A DNA stretch of 64,000 nt from Lagierella sp. (GTDB lineage: Bacteria > Bacillota > Clostridia > Tissierellales > Peptoniphilaceae), in assembly GCF_029983815.1 (NCBI RefSeq), contig NZ_JASBYU010000006.1, positions 20,812 to 84,811 on the forward strand. The letters run 5' to 3'. Each line of letters starts with the position of its first letter. Position 1 is the stretch's first letter. The notes below the pieces were generated by a model. It was not told the origin of the DNA, ran no database searches, and saw only the letters and a list, made by a program, of their open reading frames with translations. The translations under genes were made by a program, and so were the position numbers. Positions 17,440 to 27,142 of the stretch are shown one piece after another.

Positions 17440-18954
17440 CTACTCCCACTCGATTGTCGCTGGTGGTTTGCTTGTCACATCATACACTATTCTATTGATA
17501 TGGTCTACTTCGTTTATTATCCTCACGGACACTTTGTCCAGCACTTCGTATGGTATTCTAACCCAGTCGGCAGTCATAAAGTCGGTTGTGTGGACTGCTC
17601 TTAATGCCAAGGTGTAGTCGTAGGTTCTAAAGTCTCCCATGACTCCTACTGTTCTATTTTCTGTTAGGACTGCGAAGTATTGGGATAGATTTTCCACTTT
17701 GTTCTTCTCTAGTTCTTCTCTAAAGATAAAGTCAGCATCGCGAAGGATTTCAAGTTTATCTTCTGTAACTTCTCCCATCACTCTTATTCCAAGGCCTGGT
17801 CCTGGGAATGGTTGTCTATTTACTAAAACCTCTGCAAGGCCTAGTTCTTTCCCAAGTTTTCTAACTTCGTCCTTAAATAATAGTCGTAATGGTTCTATAA
17901 GTCCTTTAAAATCTACTACGTCTGGAAGTCCTCCTACGTTGTGGTGGGACTTAATTACCGCAGCATCACCAACTCCGGATTCGATTATGTCAGGGTAGAT
18001 GGTTCCTTGTGCTAAGAAGTCAACTTTTCCAATTTTCTTTGCTTCATCTTCGAAAACTCTTATAAACTCTTCTCCTATGGCCTTTCTCTTCTTTTCTGGG
18101 TCTGTAACGCCCTTTAATTTACTAAGGAATCTGTCCTTTGCATTGACTCTGATAAAGTTCATACCAGAGTCCTTGAAAGCCTCTTCTACTTCGTCACCTT
18201 CATTTTTTCTCATTAGACCATGGTCTACAAAGATACAGGTTAGCTGGTCTCCTAACGCCTTTGAAAGTAGTGCTGCGACAACTGAAGAGTCCACTCCTCC
18301 TGATAGGGCCAATAGAACCTTCTTGTCTCCAACGGTCTTTCTAGTCTCATCTATTGCAACTTTAGCGTAGTTTGCCATGGTCCAGTCCCGTTTTGCATTA
18401 CAAATATTTACTAAAAAGTTTTCTATCATCTTTAAACCATATTCTGAATGGTTAACCTCTGGATGAAATTGTAGTGCATAAAGTTTTTTATCACCATTTA
18501 CCATAGCTGCAATTTCAGTATTTGAAGTATGGCCAATGTTTTCAAATCCTTCTGGCAATTTTACAACCTTGTCCACATGGCTCATCCATACAGTACTATT
18601 TTGTGGCACGCCACTAAAGATTTCATTTTCTTCAGTTCTAAATTCCGTTTTACCAAACTCCCTTTGGCTAGAGTCTTTGACCTCTCCTCCTAGTAAGTGG
18701 GCCATAATCTGCATACCGTAGCAAAGTCCAAGTATTGGAACACCAAGTTCAAATATTTCCTTTTCTATCTTCGGTGCATCCTCAATGTATACGGAGTTTG
18801 GGCCACCGGTAAAGATGATTCCCTCCGGTGACTTTTCCTTAACTTTCTCTAGAGCTTTTGTATAGGGAACCACTTCACAGTATACGTTTAAGTCCCTGAC
18901 TCTTCTGGCGATTAATTGATTGTACTGACCGCCAAAGTCTACTACTAATATCAT
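17440..18954 (-). CDS. guaA: GMP synthase (glutamine-hydrolysing)
   Basis: GuaA converts XMP to GMP with ATP and glutamine. The protein has the amidotransferase domain first (ILGLCYGMQIMAHLLGG with the nucleophilic Cys near residue 80; LQFHPEVNHSE with catalytic His and Glu). It then has the ATP pyrophosphatase domain with the P-loop SGGVDSSV (about residue 220), and a C-terminal dimerisation domain ending TIEWE, the usual GuaA terminus. The longest frame begins at a TTG, but GGAG before ATG 18954 sets the start, giving 504 aa. It follows the PurD-PurL gene by 20 bp, so the two are probably one purine operon. Confidence 0.97.
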   Translation of the reverse strand: MILVVDFGGQYNQLIARRVRDLNVYCEVVPYTKALEKVKEKSPEGIIFTGGPNSVYIEDAPKIEKEIFELGVPILGLCYGMQIMAHLLGGEVKDSSQREFGKTEFRTEENEIFSGVPQNSTVWMSHVDKVVKLPEGFENIGHTSNTEIAAMVNGDKKLYALQFHPEVNHSEYGLKMIENFLVNICNAKRDWTMANYAKVAIDETRKTVGDKKVLLALSGGVDSSVVAALLSKALGDQLTCIFVDHGLMRKNEGDEVEEAFKDSGMNFIRVNAKDRFLSKLKGVTDPEKKRKAIGEEFIRVFEDEAKKIGKVDFLAQGTIYPDIIESGVGDAAVIKSHHNVGGLPDVVDFKGLIEPLRLLFKDEVRKLGKELGLAEVLVNRQPFPGPGLGIRVMGEVTEDKLEILRDADFIFREELEKNKVENLSQYFAVLTENRTVGVMGDFRTYDYTLALRAVHTTDFMTADWVRIPYEVLDKVSVRIINEVDHINRIVYDVTSKPPATIEWE

Positions 18955-18974
18955 AAATTTTCTCCTCAATTCCT

Positions 18975-21900
18975 TTATTTATCTAAGCCCTTAGTAAAAT
19001 AATCCACTGCAGAACCAAATAGGTTTTGCACTTCTATATCATAGATATTCTTATAGATATCCGGTGTAACTCTTTCACTATGACCCATTTTACCAATTAT
19101 TTTACCATCCTTTGACATGATGGACTCAATTGAATAATCAGCGCCATTATAGTTTTCTACATATTGGCTGACAACTTGTTCGTTTTCAAGTAATTCCTTT
19201 AGTTTATCTTCCCCAAGGACAAATCTTCCCTCACCATGGGAGATTGGAACCTTGTAGGTCTTTCCAGCTTCAACCCTTGTCAACCATGGAGAGTTATTTG
19301 TAAGGACTTTAGTCTCTGCAATACATGCAATATGTCTTCTGCAGGTGTTAAAGGTTATGGATGGGTCCTCTTCCTTGGTTTCAGTCACTTTTCCATATGG
19401 AAGAAGTCCTGTCTTTATAAGGGCTTGGAATCCGTTACAAATTCCTATTACAAGTCCGTCATTTTCTTCTAACATGTAGTCAATTGCATCTGAAATCTCC
19501 TTGCTTCTTAAAACATTGGCAATGAATTTTCCTGATCCATCAGGTTCGTCCCCCATGGAAAAACCTCCTGGGATTGCAAATATTTGAGATTTTCTAATTG
19601 ACTCTGCCAATTCCGTTATGGACTCTTCGATATCATTTTTATCTTGGTTTCTAAAGACCTTAACTTCACCAGTTGCACCATTTTCCTTAAAGGCTTCTAG
19701 GGTGTCCCATTCACTGTTTGTTCCTGGGAAGGAAGCTACCGTTACAAATGGCTTTTCACAAGGTTTATTTGAAACCAATCCTCTCTCTACTCTATTGTTT
19801 TGAAGTTCCTTAAGTTCAATATTTTCCTTTGGTTTAAACACCTTGTCTAAAGTGTGAAGATAGTTTTCTTCAAGGGCCTGTTCATCAAGTTTGACTTTAT
19901 TTACAACTATATCATCAGAAAACTCACCTATTTTTTCAATAAAGTCCCTGTCTTCAAGGTATTCAACTATAAATGTTCCATACCTTGGTGAATATAGATC
20001 CTCTAATTCAATGTCAAAACCTGTATTTCCCACAGCATTAGTATAAATCAGCGGTAATGTACCCTTGTGGTTTACGGCAATTGCAGTAATGATGTTTCCA
20101 TCTACTATATCTTCGTGGATTTTTTCCATATTTGCCTTTAACTCTTCCAAATCAAGCATTCCATTTTTATCAAATGAAATGTTTACAAGTCCCAGATGAC
20201 CCTTTCCTTTAAAGTCTTGAGATGTGATATTTTCAAGATCTTCTGTAGTCACAGCAAAGGAAATTAGAGTTGGTGGCACTGAAATGTCTTCAAAGGTTCC
20301 ACTCATAGAGTCCTTTCCTCCAATTGGAGGTGCCTTGAAGAACTTTGCAGCCACATATGCTCCAAGTAGTGATTTTAGTGGTTTTGACCAGGACTTTTCA
20401 TCTGTAAGTCGCTCGTAATATTCTTGGAATGTTAGTCTTATCTTGTTAAGGTCGGATCCTGTTGCAACAAGTTTAGAAATGGATTCGATAACTGCATAGT
20501 ACCCTCCTAAAAACTGAGATTGTTCAGAAAGATAAGGGTTAAATCCATAGCTCATTATAGAGGAAGTCTTAGTCTTATATTCATCAGTATATGGGATAAG
20601 TGCAGCCATTGCCTGAGACTGGTTGTACTGCTTTTTACCTCCATATGGGTGTAAGACTGTACCTCTACCAACGGATGCATCGAATAGTTCCATTAAGTTC
20701 TTTTGACTTGTAATATTCAAATCGCCTAAATAGTCCTTTAGATTTTCAGGACTATTGTCTTTATTTTTCAAAATTGTAGGTACGTCTTCATTATCCACCA
20801 TCACATCTTGGTTTCTTGTTGCTCCATTGGTGTTGATAAAGTCATAGGATAGTTCACATACAACTTCATCTTCAAAGTACATTATCATTCTATTTTTGTC
20901 ATTTATTTCAGCAACCTTTGTGTATTCAAGGTTTTCCATGTCACAGTATTTTGCAAACTCCTTATAGTCGGTCTCCCTTATTAAAACCGCCATCCTCTCT
21001 TGGGATTCGGAGATTGCAATTTCCATTGGGCTAAGTCCCCTATATTTTAAAGGCACTCTGTCCAAGTGAATGGTGATTCCATCGGCAATTTCACCAATGG
21101 CAACACAAACTCCCCCTGCACCAAAGTCGTTACACTTCTTTATAAGTCTTGTAACATTTCCATTTCTAAAGAGTCTTTGAATCTTTCTTTCTTCTGGAGC
21201 ATTACCCTTTTGAACCTGTGCAGACTCGGTGTTGATGGATTCCTCAGTATGGGTCTTAGATGAACCAGTCGCTCCACCAATTCCGTCCCTTCCAGTCTTT
21301 CCACCTAGAAGAAGGACTATGTCGCCAAGCTCTGGCTCTTCTCGAACGACATTTTCCATTGGAGCCGCCGCTATAACTGCTCCTGCTTCAAGTCTTTTAG
21401 CTACATAGCCTGGGTGATAAACTTCCTCTACAAATCCAGAAGGTAAACCGATTTGGTTTCCATAGGAAGAGTAGCCTAGTGCAGCTTCACGAACAATTTT
21501 AAGTTGAGGTAACTTTCCAGGTAATGTCTTATCAATTTCCTGTCTTGGGTCATCTGCTCCAGAAATTCTCATGGCTTGATAAACATAGGATCTTCCAGAA
21601 AGCGGGTCTCTGATTGCACCACCTAGGCAGGTACTCGCTCCACCCAATGGTTCAATTTCTGTAGGGTGATTGTGGGTTTCATTCTTAAACATCAAAAGGT
21701 AGTCCCTAAGTTCCTCTTTTCCGTCTATGTCAACCCTTACCTTTATCTTTACAGAACATGCATTTATCTCGGATGAAATCTCTAAGTCTTCAAGTTCTCC
21801 CGTTTCCCTAAAGTATTTTCCTAAAATGGTACCAAGGTTCATCAAGGAGATTTCCTTTGTAACGCCAAGACTCTCCCTCATACATAGATAGTCTTGGAAG

Positions 21901-23891
21901 GTTTCCCTTATGATGGTGTCTAGTGCCGTCTTTTCACTAAAACCTACCTTTAAGAAGGTGTTAAAAGTCGTATGTCTACAATGGTCTGACCAGTAGGTAT
22001 CCAAAACTCTTATTTCAGTAATATTAGGGTCTCTCTTTTCACTCTTAAAGTAGTCCCTGATGCATTTTAAATCTTCCAAACTCATGGCAAGATTTTGCTC
22101 TTCTAAGAACTTTTCAAGGCCAAGGTCATCAAGTTCAATAAAGCGCTTAAATACAGGATTGTCCCTGTTTACACTTCCCTGTTGTGCCAATGTAGTTGGA
22201 ATTCCAAGAAGAGGGACCCTTTGTGAGTCCACAGGATTTACCAAAAACTGAGCAATTCTATCTACTTCTTCCTCAGTAACACCTGTTATGGAGTAGACAG
22301 TTGAAGTTTGAGAATTTACTTCCTTTCCCAAAACCAAATAGCAAGTGTCAATTAAAGCCTGTCTTCTTTGGTCAAATTGACCTGGTAAATAGGATACGCA
22401 GATTGCATTTTCCATGGAAGCCTGTAAGTCCAAGGCCTCTTTTCCTATATAGATGGAGTCCACAACTTTTTCAGAAAGGATGGTATCTTTTATCCTATCC
22501 AAATCATTGTCGGATATTTCCATGTCATATCTATTGTAAATTTGAACATCCTTAGGCTCAATTCCCAGTGCATTTTGGATTTCCTCTTTTAATTCCTTAG
22601 CCCTATAGTTGAACCTGTCCTTCTTACAAACATAAACCCTCTTTACAGTTGGTCCTATGTCCTTTCTATATTGAATATCTTCAAAGTTTATCTTCTTAGC
22701 GTCTTCATAGACTTGGTTTTTTGCATCGTCAAAGTCGTCACTTAAAGCTACCAGGTTTAACACTCTACCACCGGATGTGAAGTAGTCCTCTCCCTCTTTT
22801 TTGGTTCCAGCGTGAATAATATCGGACTTAATATCTTCACCAATATCAATCTTTAAGTTCTTTTTATAATCTCCTGGGTAGCCACCTGAAGTAAGGACAA
22901 GACAAATTGCCTTTTTATCGTTTACCTTAAGATCTACAGAATTCAGCTCTCCTGAAGCAGTCTTTTCAAGTAGGTCAAGTAAGTCATTTTCTATAAGCGG
23001 AAGGATTACTTGAGTTTCAGGGTCTCCAAACCTTACGTTAAATTCAAGAACATAGATTCCACTTTGATTTATCATAAGGCCTATAAATAGAGCTCCTCTA
23101 TAGTCTAGGTTTTCTTCTTTAAAGCCCATTAAAACCTTGTCTAAAATCTCTTCTCTTACCTTTGGCATAAAGCTTTCCGCCTCTAAGTTGGGAGCATATG
23201 TTCCCATTCCTCCAGTATTAGGACCCTTTTCATTTTCAAATACCTTCTTATGATCCTTAGAGGTTGGAAGTACTACCATGTTCTTAGAGTCGGTAAGTAC
23301 TATTAAACTCATCTCAAAGCCTTGGATAAATTCTTCAACGACAATTTTCTTCTCCTCAAAAACGCCGTCATTGAGTACTTCTTCTATGAATTTGTCTGAT
23401 TCTTCAATATTATTGACAATTTTTACACCCTTGCCAGCTGCAAGACCATCAGCTTTAAGTACAGCTTTTCCCTTTTCTTCTATCAGTTTATTTGAAAAAT
23501 CCTTAGCCTCTTCTACCTTGTCTGTTTCCAGATAGTCGGCAGTCTTTATATTATGTCTAGTTAAAAAGTCCTTTGTAAATGCCTTGGACTTTTCAAACAT
23601 AGCCTCTTTTTCCTTAGGACCAAATACCTTTAGACCTTTTTCTTCAAATAGATCTACAACACCTTCGCAAAGCGGTGCTTCCGGTCCCACTACTGTAAAG
23701 TCGATCTCTTTTTCAAGTGCAAATTTAACAAGCGCCTCCAAGTCTTCACTTTCTATACCTACATTTTCTCCAAGGGCTTTAGTTCCTCCATTTCCAGGAG
23801 CAAAATAAAGCTCACGGCTACTATCGCCTTCCAGTAGTTTATGTCCTATAGCGTATTCCCTGCCTCCGCTACCAATTATAAGTATTCTCAT
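18975..23891 (-). CDS. purDL: PurD-PurL fusion: GAR synthetase joined to FGAM synthase
   Basis: One uninterrupted 1638-aa frame joins two purine enzymes. Residues 1-413 are PurD (phosphoribosylamine-glycine ligase), from MRILIIGSGGREYAI through KADGLAAGKGV and NVRFGDPETQ to the usual PurD ending YRKDIG. Residues 416-1638 are a clostridial-type PurL starting VKRVYVCKK, with the synthase halves (ETHNHPTEIEP about 740) and a C-terminal glutaminase (ASFPGTNSEWD; GICNGFQALIK, nucleophile Cys near 1485; SHGEGRF). Only two residues separate the domains, and no ATG, GTG or TTG occurs at the junction (near 22650), so separate translation is unlikely. The enzymes do steps 2 and 4 of IMP synthesis; PurN or PurT, for step 3, is not in the window. 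GGGGAGG precedes the ATG. Confidence 0.93.
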   Translation of the reverse strand: MRILIIGSGGREYAIGHKLLEGDSSRELYFAPGNGGTKALGENVGIESEDLEALVKFALEKEIDFTVVGPEAPLCEGVVDLFEEKGLKVFGPKEKEAMFEKSKAFTKDFLTRHNIKTADYLETDKVEEAKDFSNKLIEEKGKAVLKADGLAAGKGVKIVNNIEESDKFIEEVLNDGVFEEKKIVVEEFIQGFEMSLIVLTDSKNMVVLPTSKDHKKVFENEKGPNTGGMGTYAPNLEAESFMPKVREEILDKVLMGFKEENLDYRGALFIGLMINQSGIYVLEFNVRFGDPETQVILPLIENDLLDLLEKTASGELNSVDLKVNDKKAICLVLTSGGYPGDYKKNLKIDIGEDIKSDIIHAGTKKEGEDYFTSGGRVLNLVALSDDFDDAKNQVYEDAKKINFEDIQYRKDIGPTVKRVYVCKKDRFNYRAKELKEEIQNALGIEPKDVQIYNRYDMEISDNDLDRIKDTILSEKVVDSIYIGKEALDLQASMENAICVSYLPGQFDQRRQALIDTCYLVLGKEVNSQTSTVYSITGVTEEEVDRIAQFLVNPVDSQRVPLLGIPTTLAQQGSVNRDNPVFKRFIELDDLGLEKFLEEQNLAMSLEDLKCIRDYFKSEKRDPNITEIRVLDTYWSDHCRHTTFNTFLKVGFSEKTALDTIIRETFQDYLCMRESLGVTKEISLMNLGTILGKYFRETGELEDLEISSEINACSVKIKVRVDIDGKEELRDYLLMFKNETHNHPTEIEPLGGASTCLGGAIRDPLSGRSYVYQAMRISGADDPRQEIDKTLPGKLPQLKIVREAALGYSSYGNQIGLPSGFVEEVYHPGYVAKRLEAGAVIAAAPMENVVREEPELGDIVLLLGGKTGRDGIGGATGSSKTHTEESINTESAQVQKGNAPEERKIQRLFRNGNVTRLIKKCNDFGAGGVCVAIGEIADGITIHLDRVPLKYRGLSPMEIAISESQERMAVLIRETDYKEFAKYCDMENLEYTKVAEINDKNRMIMYFEDEVVCELSYDFINTNGATRNQDVMVDNEDVPTILKNKDNSPENLKDYLGDLNITSQKNLMELFDASVGRGTVLHPYGGKKQYNQSQAMAALIPYTDEYKTKTSSIMSYGFNPYLSEQSQFLGGYYAVIESISKLVATGSDLNKIRLTFQEYYERLTDEKSWSKPLKSLLGAYVAAKFFKAPPIGGKDSMSGTFEDISVPPTLISFAVTTEDLENITSQDFKGKGHLGLVNISFDKNGMLDLEELKANMEKIHEDIVDGNIITAIAVNHKGTLPLIYTNAVGNTGFDIELEDLYSPRYGTFIVEYLEDRDFIEKIGEFSDDIVVNKVKLDEQALEENYLHTLDKVFKPKENIELKELQNNRVERGLVSNKPCEKPFVTVASFPGTNSEWDTLEAFKENGATGEVKVFRNQDKNDIEESITELAESIRKSQIFAIPGGFSMGDEPDGSGKFIANVLRSKEISDAIDYMLEENDGLVIGICNGFQALIKTGLLPYGKVTETKEEDPSITFNTCRRHIACIAETKVLTNNSPWLTRVEAGKTYKVPISHGEGRFVLGEDKLKELLENEQVVSQYVENYNGADYSIESIMSKDGKIIGKMGHSERVTPDIYKNIYDIEVQNLFGSAVDYFTKGLDK

Positions 23892-23963
23892 AATTCCTCC
23901 CCTTGTAATAATTTGGATTAAATTCTTGTAAGTTAAACAATCAAAAACTAGAGTTAGATCGTT

Positions 23964-23993
23964 AATAAAATAGAGAACCCCTATCGGATTCTC
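23964..23993 (-). terminator. Hairpin between the 51-aa ORF and purDL
   Basis: GAGAATCC and GGGTTCTC (minus strand, 23986-23993 and 23973-23980) form an 8-bp stem with one wobble and a 5-nt loop, followed by TATTTTATT. It starts at the base after the small ORF's stop. It can be a terminator for that ORF or an attenuator in the purDL leader. Confidence 0.55.
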
Positions 23994-24149
23994 CTAATTT
24001 GTACCTACTTTAAGAGAACACACCAATCCCTTAGTCAGTTCCCTCTGAAATTTAAATATATAATTGTCTATCCACAGGATAATATGCTTTGAAATCAAAT
24101 AAGCTTCATTCAAAGAAATTTCATTTAAATTTTTCTTAAAAATCCTCAT
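23994..24149 (-). CDS. Small uncharacterised protein, 51 aa
   Basis: A complete short gene sits between uraA and purDL. It has GGGGG 5 nt before the ATG, an upstream TATAAT at 24174-24179, a 51-codon frame starting MRIFKKNLNEISLNEAYLIS and ending LKVGTN, and a hairpin directly after the stop. The middle (HIILWIDNYIFKFQ) is aromatic and weakly amphipathic. No family recognised. It could also be a leader peptide for purDL, since the hairpin and the purDL start follow within about 100 bp. Confidence 0.5.
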   Translation of the reverse strand: MRIFKKNLNEISLNEAYLISKHIILWIDNYIFKFQRELTKGLVCSLKVGTN

Positions 24150-24250
24150 ATTATCCCCCTCATCTACTCAATCATTATATCAAACTTTCCATCAAGTTTA
24201 AATTTTTTTGTGAAAGCATGTAGAGGTTTCAAAATCAAATGTAAGAAATG

Positions 24251-24276
24251 AAAAAAGGAAGCATAATTACTTCCTT
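24251..24276 (-). terminator. Terminator of the uracil permease gene
   Basis: AAGGAAG (24255-24261) pairs with CTTCCTT (24270-24276), and the minus strand then runs into six T, right after the permease stop. Confidence 0.85.
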
Positions 24277-24279
24277 AAA

Positions 24280-25539
24280 TTATTCATTCATAAGTCCTAC
24301 TCTGTCAAATATATAGAAGATAAGACTTAATACCACAGCTACCAATGATGAAAGCACCATTCCTGAAAGCTGTACTCCTCCAAGATTCAATGTAACCCCT
24401 GAAAGTCCAGTTACAAAGATTACTGAAGTAAGTATTAGATTTTTAGACTTTGAATAGTCCACTCTGTCATCTACCAGAAGTCTAATTCCTGAAGAGCCTA
24501 TCATACCGTAAAGTAAGAAGGTTACCCCACCAATTACATCTCCTGGAATTGTAGATATTAGAGCAGAAAGCGGTCCAATAAAGGCCATCAATATGGAAAT
24601 ACAAGCTGCTCCAGCAATCACATATACAGAGTAAACCCCAGTTACTGCCATTACACCAATGTTTTCACCATAGGTTGTGGTTGGAACTCCACCTATTAGT
24701 CCAGACAATGCAGTAGAAAAGTTGTCTGCAAAGATGGATCTATGAAGTCCTGGATCCTTTAATAGATTCTTCCCTATTATATTAGAGGTTACCACCTGGT
24801 GACTTATATGCTCTGACGCTATTACTAGGATAACTGGTAACATAGTCAAAATTGCCTTTAAATCAAAGGCTGGAGCTCTAAATGTTGGAAGAGTGAATAG
24901 TTTTGCTTCAAGAACTGGACTAAAGTCCACCATTCCGAAAGCAAAGGCTGTAAGATAACCAACTACTATGGCTATTAGAATTGGAATAGTTGCAAAGAAC
25001 TTCCTAAAGGAAACCGAACCGATAATGGCTACGGAAAGTGTAACCAAGAATATGATTATATGTTCCGGTGATGCATTTTCCGTCATAATCTCCGCACCGA
25101 TCTTTCCTCCGTTAACAGTAGACCCTGCCAACTCAAAACCGATTAGTGCAACTACAGAGCCCATTGCTGCCGGTGGTAAAACTACACCAATCCAGTCAGT
25201 TCCAAACTTATAGATGATGTAGGCAAGTATACAGCCAATCAGTCCGATGGCTATAAAACCACCTTGGGCATATTCTGGGCCCATTTGGGAAATGATTATT
25301 CCTGCAGGTCCTAGAAAAGCAAAGCTTGAACCTAGGTAGGCAGGAGCCTTTCCCTGAGTAATCAGTATAAATAACAATGTTCCAATACCATTCATCAACA
25401 ATACGATGGCAGGATCAAATTTCAAAACTATAGGTACCAATACCGAAGCCCCAAACATTGCAAATGTATGTTGCAAGCTTAGTGGCAGGAGCATTGAACC
25501 TGGTACTTTTTCATTAACACCATAAATTTTCCTAGACAT
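24280..25539 (-). CDS. uraA: Uracil permease (NCS2 family)
   Basis: This 419-aa integral membrane protein of the nucleobase:cation symporter 2 family imports uracil with a proton. It opens with MSRKIYGVNEKVPGSMLLPL and LSLQHTFAMFGASVLVPIV, a segment diagnostic of UraA/PyrP. It has the usual 12-14 hydrophobic segments and the signatures PAYLGSSFAFLGP and PTTTYGENIGVMAVTGVYS. AGGAGG precedes the ATG. It has its own terminator and diverges from a DUF819 gene. The uracil salvage enzyme Upp is 15 kb away. The 25540-25786 gap holds a perfect palindrome, GAAGAGCTCTTC at 25646-25657, of unknown role. Confidence 0.93.
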   Translation of the reverse strand: MSRKIYGVNEKVPGSMLLPLSLQHTFAMFGASVLVPIVLKFDPAIVLLMNGIGTLLFILITQGKAPAYLGSSFAFLGPAGIIISQMGPEYAQGGFIAIGLIGCILAYIIYKFGTDWIGVVLPPAAMGSVVALIGFELAGSTVNGGKIGAEIMTENASPEHIIIFLVTLSVAIIGSVSFRKFFATIPILIAIVVGYLTAFAFGMVDFSPVLEAKLFTLPTFRAPAFDLKAILTMLPVILVIASEHISHQVVTSNIIGKNLLKDPGLHRSIFADNFSTALSGLIGGVPTTTYGENIGVMAVTGVYSVYVIAGAACISILMAFIGPLSALISTIPGDVIGGVTFLLYGMIGSSGIRLLVDDRVDYSKSKNLILTSVIFVTGLSGVTLNLGGVQLSGMVLSSLVAVVLSLIFYIFDRVGLMNE

Positions 25540-25724
25540 AATTCCTCCTTGTTTTTTCCTCTGTTTATTATACTACATGTTTCAATTAATTCCAGTTTAG
25601 GGTAAAATTTTTTACAAATATTTTAGTTTTTTTCAAAGGGATATAGAAGAGCTCTTCCTATGTAAAATTATATTTTAATGATTGTTTCAATCAATTTCGC
25701 CCTACTATATTACTTTATCATTAC

Positions 25725-25754
25725 TTGAACATTTGTTGTTTAATGTAGTAAAAT
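25725..25754 (+). promoter_or_regulatory. Putative promoter of the DUF819 gene
   Basis: TTGAAC (25725-25730), 18-bp spacer, TAAAAT (25749-25754), about 32 bp before the start codon. Confidence 0.55.
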
Positions 25755-25786
25755 ATTTATGTATTTCATAAAAAGGAGGAGATTAT

Positions 25787-26965
25787 ATGATTACAGATGG
25801 ATTACAATTCATTGCGCTATTGTTCTTCATCTCCGGTATACTACTTTGGCTGGAAAAGAAATATAAAGACGGCCGTTTCTTTAAATATGTACCGGCGATG
25901 GTTATTATTTACTTTGGCTCAATGCTACTATCCACATTTAAGGTTTGGGACATGTCTGCAGAAAGTGTTTCAAACGCAAGATCCGTTATTAAGGATGCAA
26001 TTTTACCAGCGATGATTTTCTTGATGCTCCTTAGAGCAGACTTAAGAGACATTGCAAAACTTGGACCTAGAATGATTATATCATTCTTTACATCAAGTGT
26101 TACAATTATCTTAGGCTTTGTCATAGCCTTTTCTATTTTTAAGGGAAGTCTTGCTGACAACGCCCATCAAACCTTGGGAGCCTTGGCAGGTAGTTGGGTA
26201 GGAGGGACCCAAAACATGGTTGCCGTACAAGAGGCTATAGGACTTGAAGGTTCAGGAATGGGATATACCTTGTTGATAGATTCAATAGACTATTCTATTT
26301 GGATAATGTTCTTGTTATTCCTTGTTCCCTTTGCTAATAAATTTAACAAGTGGACCAAGGCAGATACGACAAAGATCGACAATATCAACGCTCATCTAAC
26401 AGAGAAGTTTTCAAAGATCAGTAAGGTTATTACCTATCAGGATATTTTCTTTTTACTGGGTGTTTCTTTAGCCGTAACAGCAATTACCAATGTAATTGGT
26501 GGAAAGCTTGCAGAACTTCCAGGACTATCCTTTATGGGTCAAACTGGATTGGCAATTATTACAACCACAATCCTTGGGGTTATTTGCGCAATGACTCCCC
26601 TTGCTAAAGTTCCTGGATCACCGGAGCTTTCAAATGTGATGTTGTATATGCTAATCGGTCTAATTGCATCAAATGCAAACTTCAAGGAACTTACAGAGGC
26701 ACCTGCCTATATCTTGACAGGATTTGTAGTTCTTATAGTTCATGGACTTCTTATGACCTTGATAAGTAAGTTATTTAAAATGGACCTATTCACCTGTGGA
26801 GTTGCCTCCCTTGCCAATATTGGAGGTGTTGCTTCTGCACCAGTACTTGCAGCGGCTTACTCACAATCTCTAGTACCAATTGCAGTGCTAATGGCATTGT
26901 TGGGAACTATTACAGGAACTTTCTTTGGAATAGGACTTTCCCATTTCTTAGCATATATTGCTTAA
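25787..26965 (+). CDS. DUF819 family membrane protein
   Basis: The 392-aa protein has about ten hydrophobic segments and the DUF819 hallmarks ALAGSWVGGTQNMVAVQEAI and ANIGGVASAPVLAAAY, with the internal repeat typical of secondary transporters. The family is annotated as a putative permease; its substrate is not known to me. A strong AAAGGAGGAG precedes the ATG. It is a single-gene unit with its own promoter and terminator. Confidence 0.88.
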   Translation: MITDGLQFIALLFFISGILLWLEKKYKDGRFFKYVPAMVIIYFGSMLLSTFKVWDMSAESVSNARSVIKDAILPAMIFLMLLRADLRDIAKLGPRMIISFFTSSVTIILGFVIAFSIFKGSLADNAHQTLGALAGSWVGGTQNMVAVQEAIGLEGSGMGYTLLIDSIDYSIWIMFLLFLVPFANKFNKWTKADTTKIDNINAHLTEKFSKISKVITYQDIFFLLGVSLAVTAITNVIGGKLAELPGLSFMGQTGLAIITTTILGVICAMTPLAKVPGSPELSNVMLYMLIGLIASNANFKELTEAPAYILTGFVVLIVHGLLMTLISKLFKMDLFTCGVASLANIGGVASAPVLAAAYSQSLVPIAVLMALLGTITGTFFGIGLSHFLAYIA

Positions 26966-26970
26966 AGGAT

Positions 26971-27000
26971 ACCGCTGTGAATTTTTTCATGGCGGTTTTT
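26971..27000 (+). terminator. Terminator of the DUF819 gene
   Basis: ACCGC (26971-26975) pairs with GCGGT (26992-26996), extended inward by GTGAA/TTCAT-type pairs, and a T-run follows. Confidence 0.8.
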
Positions 27001-27074
27001 ACTACGTAACAAACCATAATGGCAGTTTTTTATCTATTGAGTTTTTTTTGTAGATTAAAATTTACAAAAATGTC

Positions 27075-27090
27075 ATAATTAGCTAATTAT
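27075..27090. promoter_or_regulatory. 16-bp perfect palindrome upstream of the Fur-family gene
   Basis: ATAATTAGCTAATTAT is an exact palindrome 56 bp before the -10 element. It is AT-rich and of a size that resembles Fur/PerR boxes without matching the PerR consensus. Autoregulation is a guess. Confidence 0.4.
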
Positions 27091-27142
27091 TTTCTATTTT
27101 TATAAGATAATCTGCATTTTTTGGGATTTTATATTGGAAAAG

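Noticed and set aside
17416..18721. Plus-strand frames opposite guaA
   Set aside because: All overlap the well-conserved guaA frame and lack ribosome sites.
23892..24279. Purine, PRPP or other riboswitch upstream of purDL
   Set aside because: I looked for the conserved cores of the purine, ykkC-type and ZTP riboswitches on the minus strand and saw none; the region instead holds a small ORF and a hairpin.
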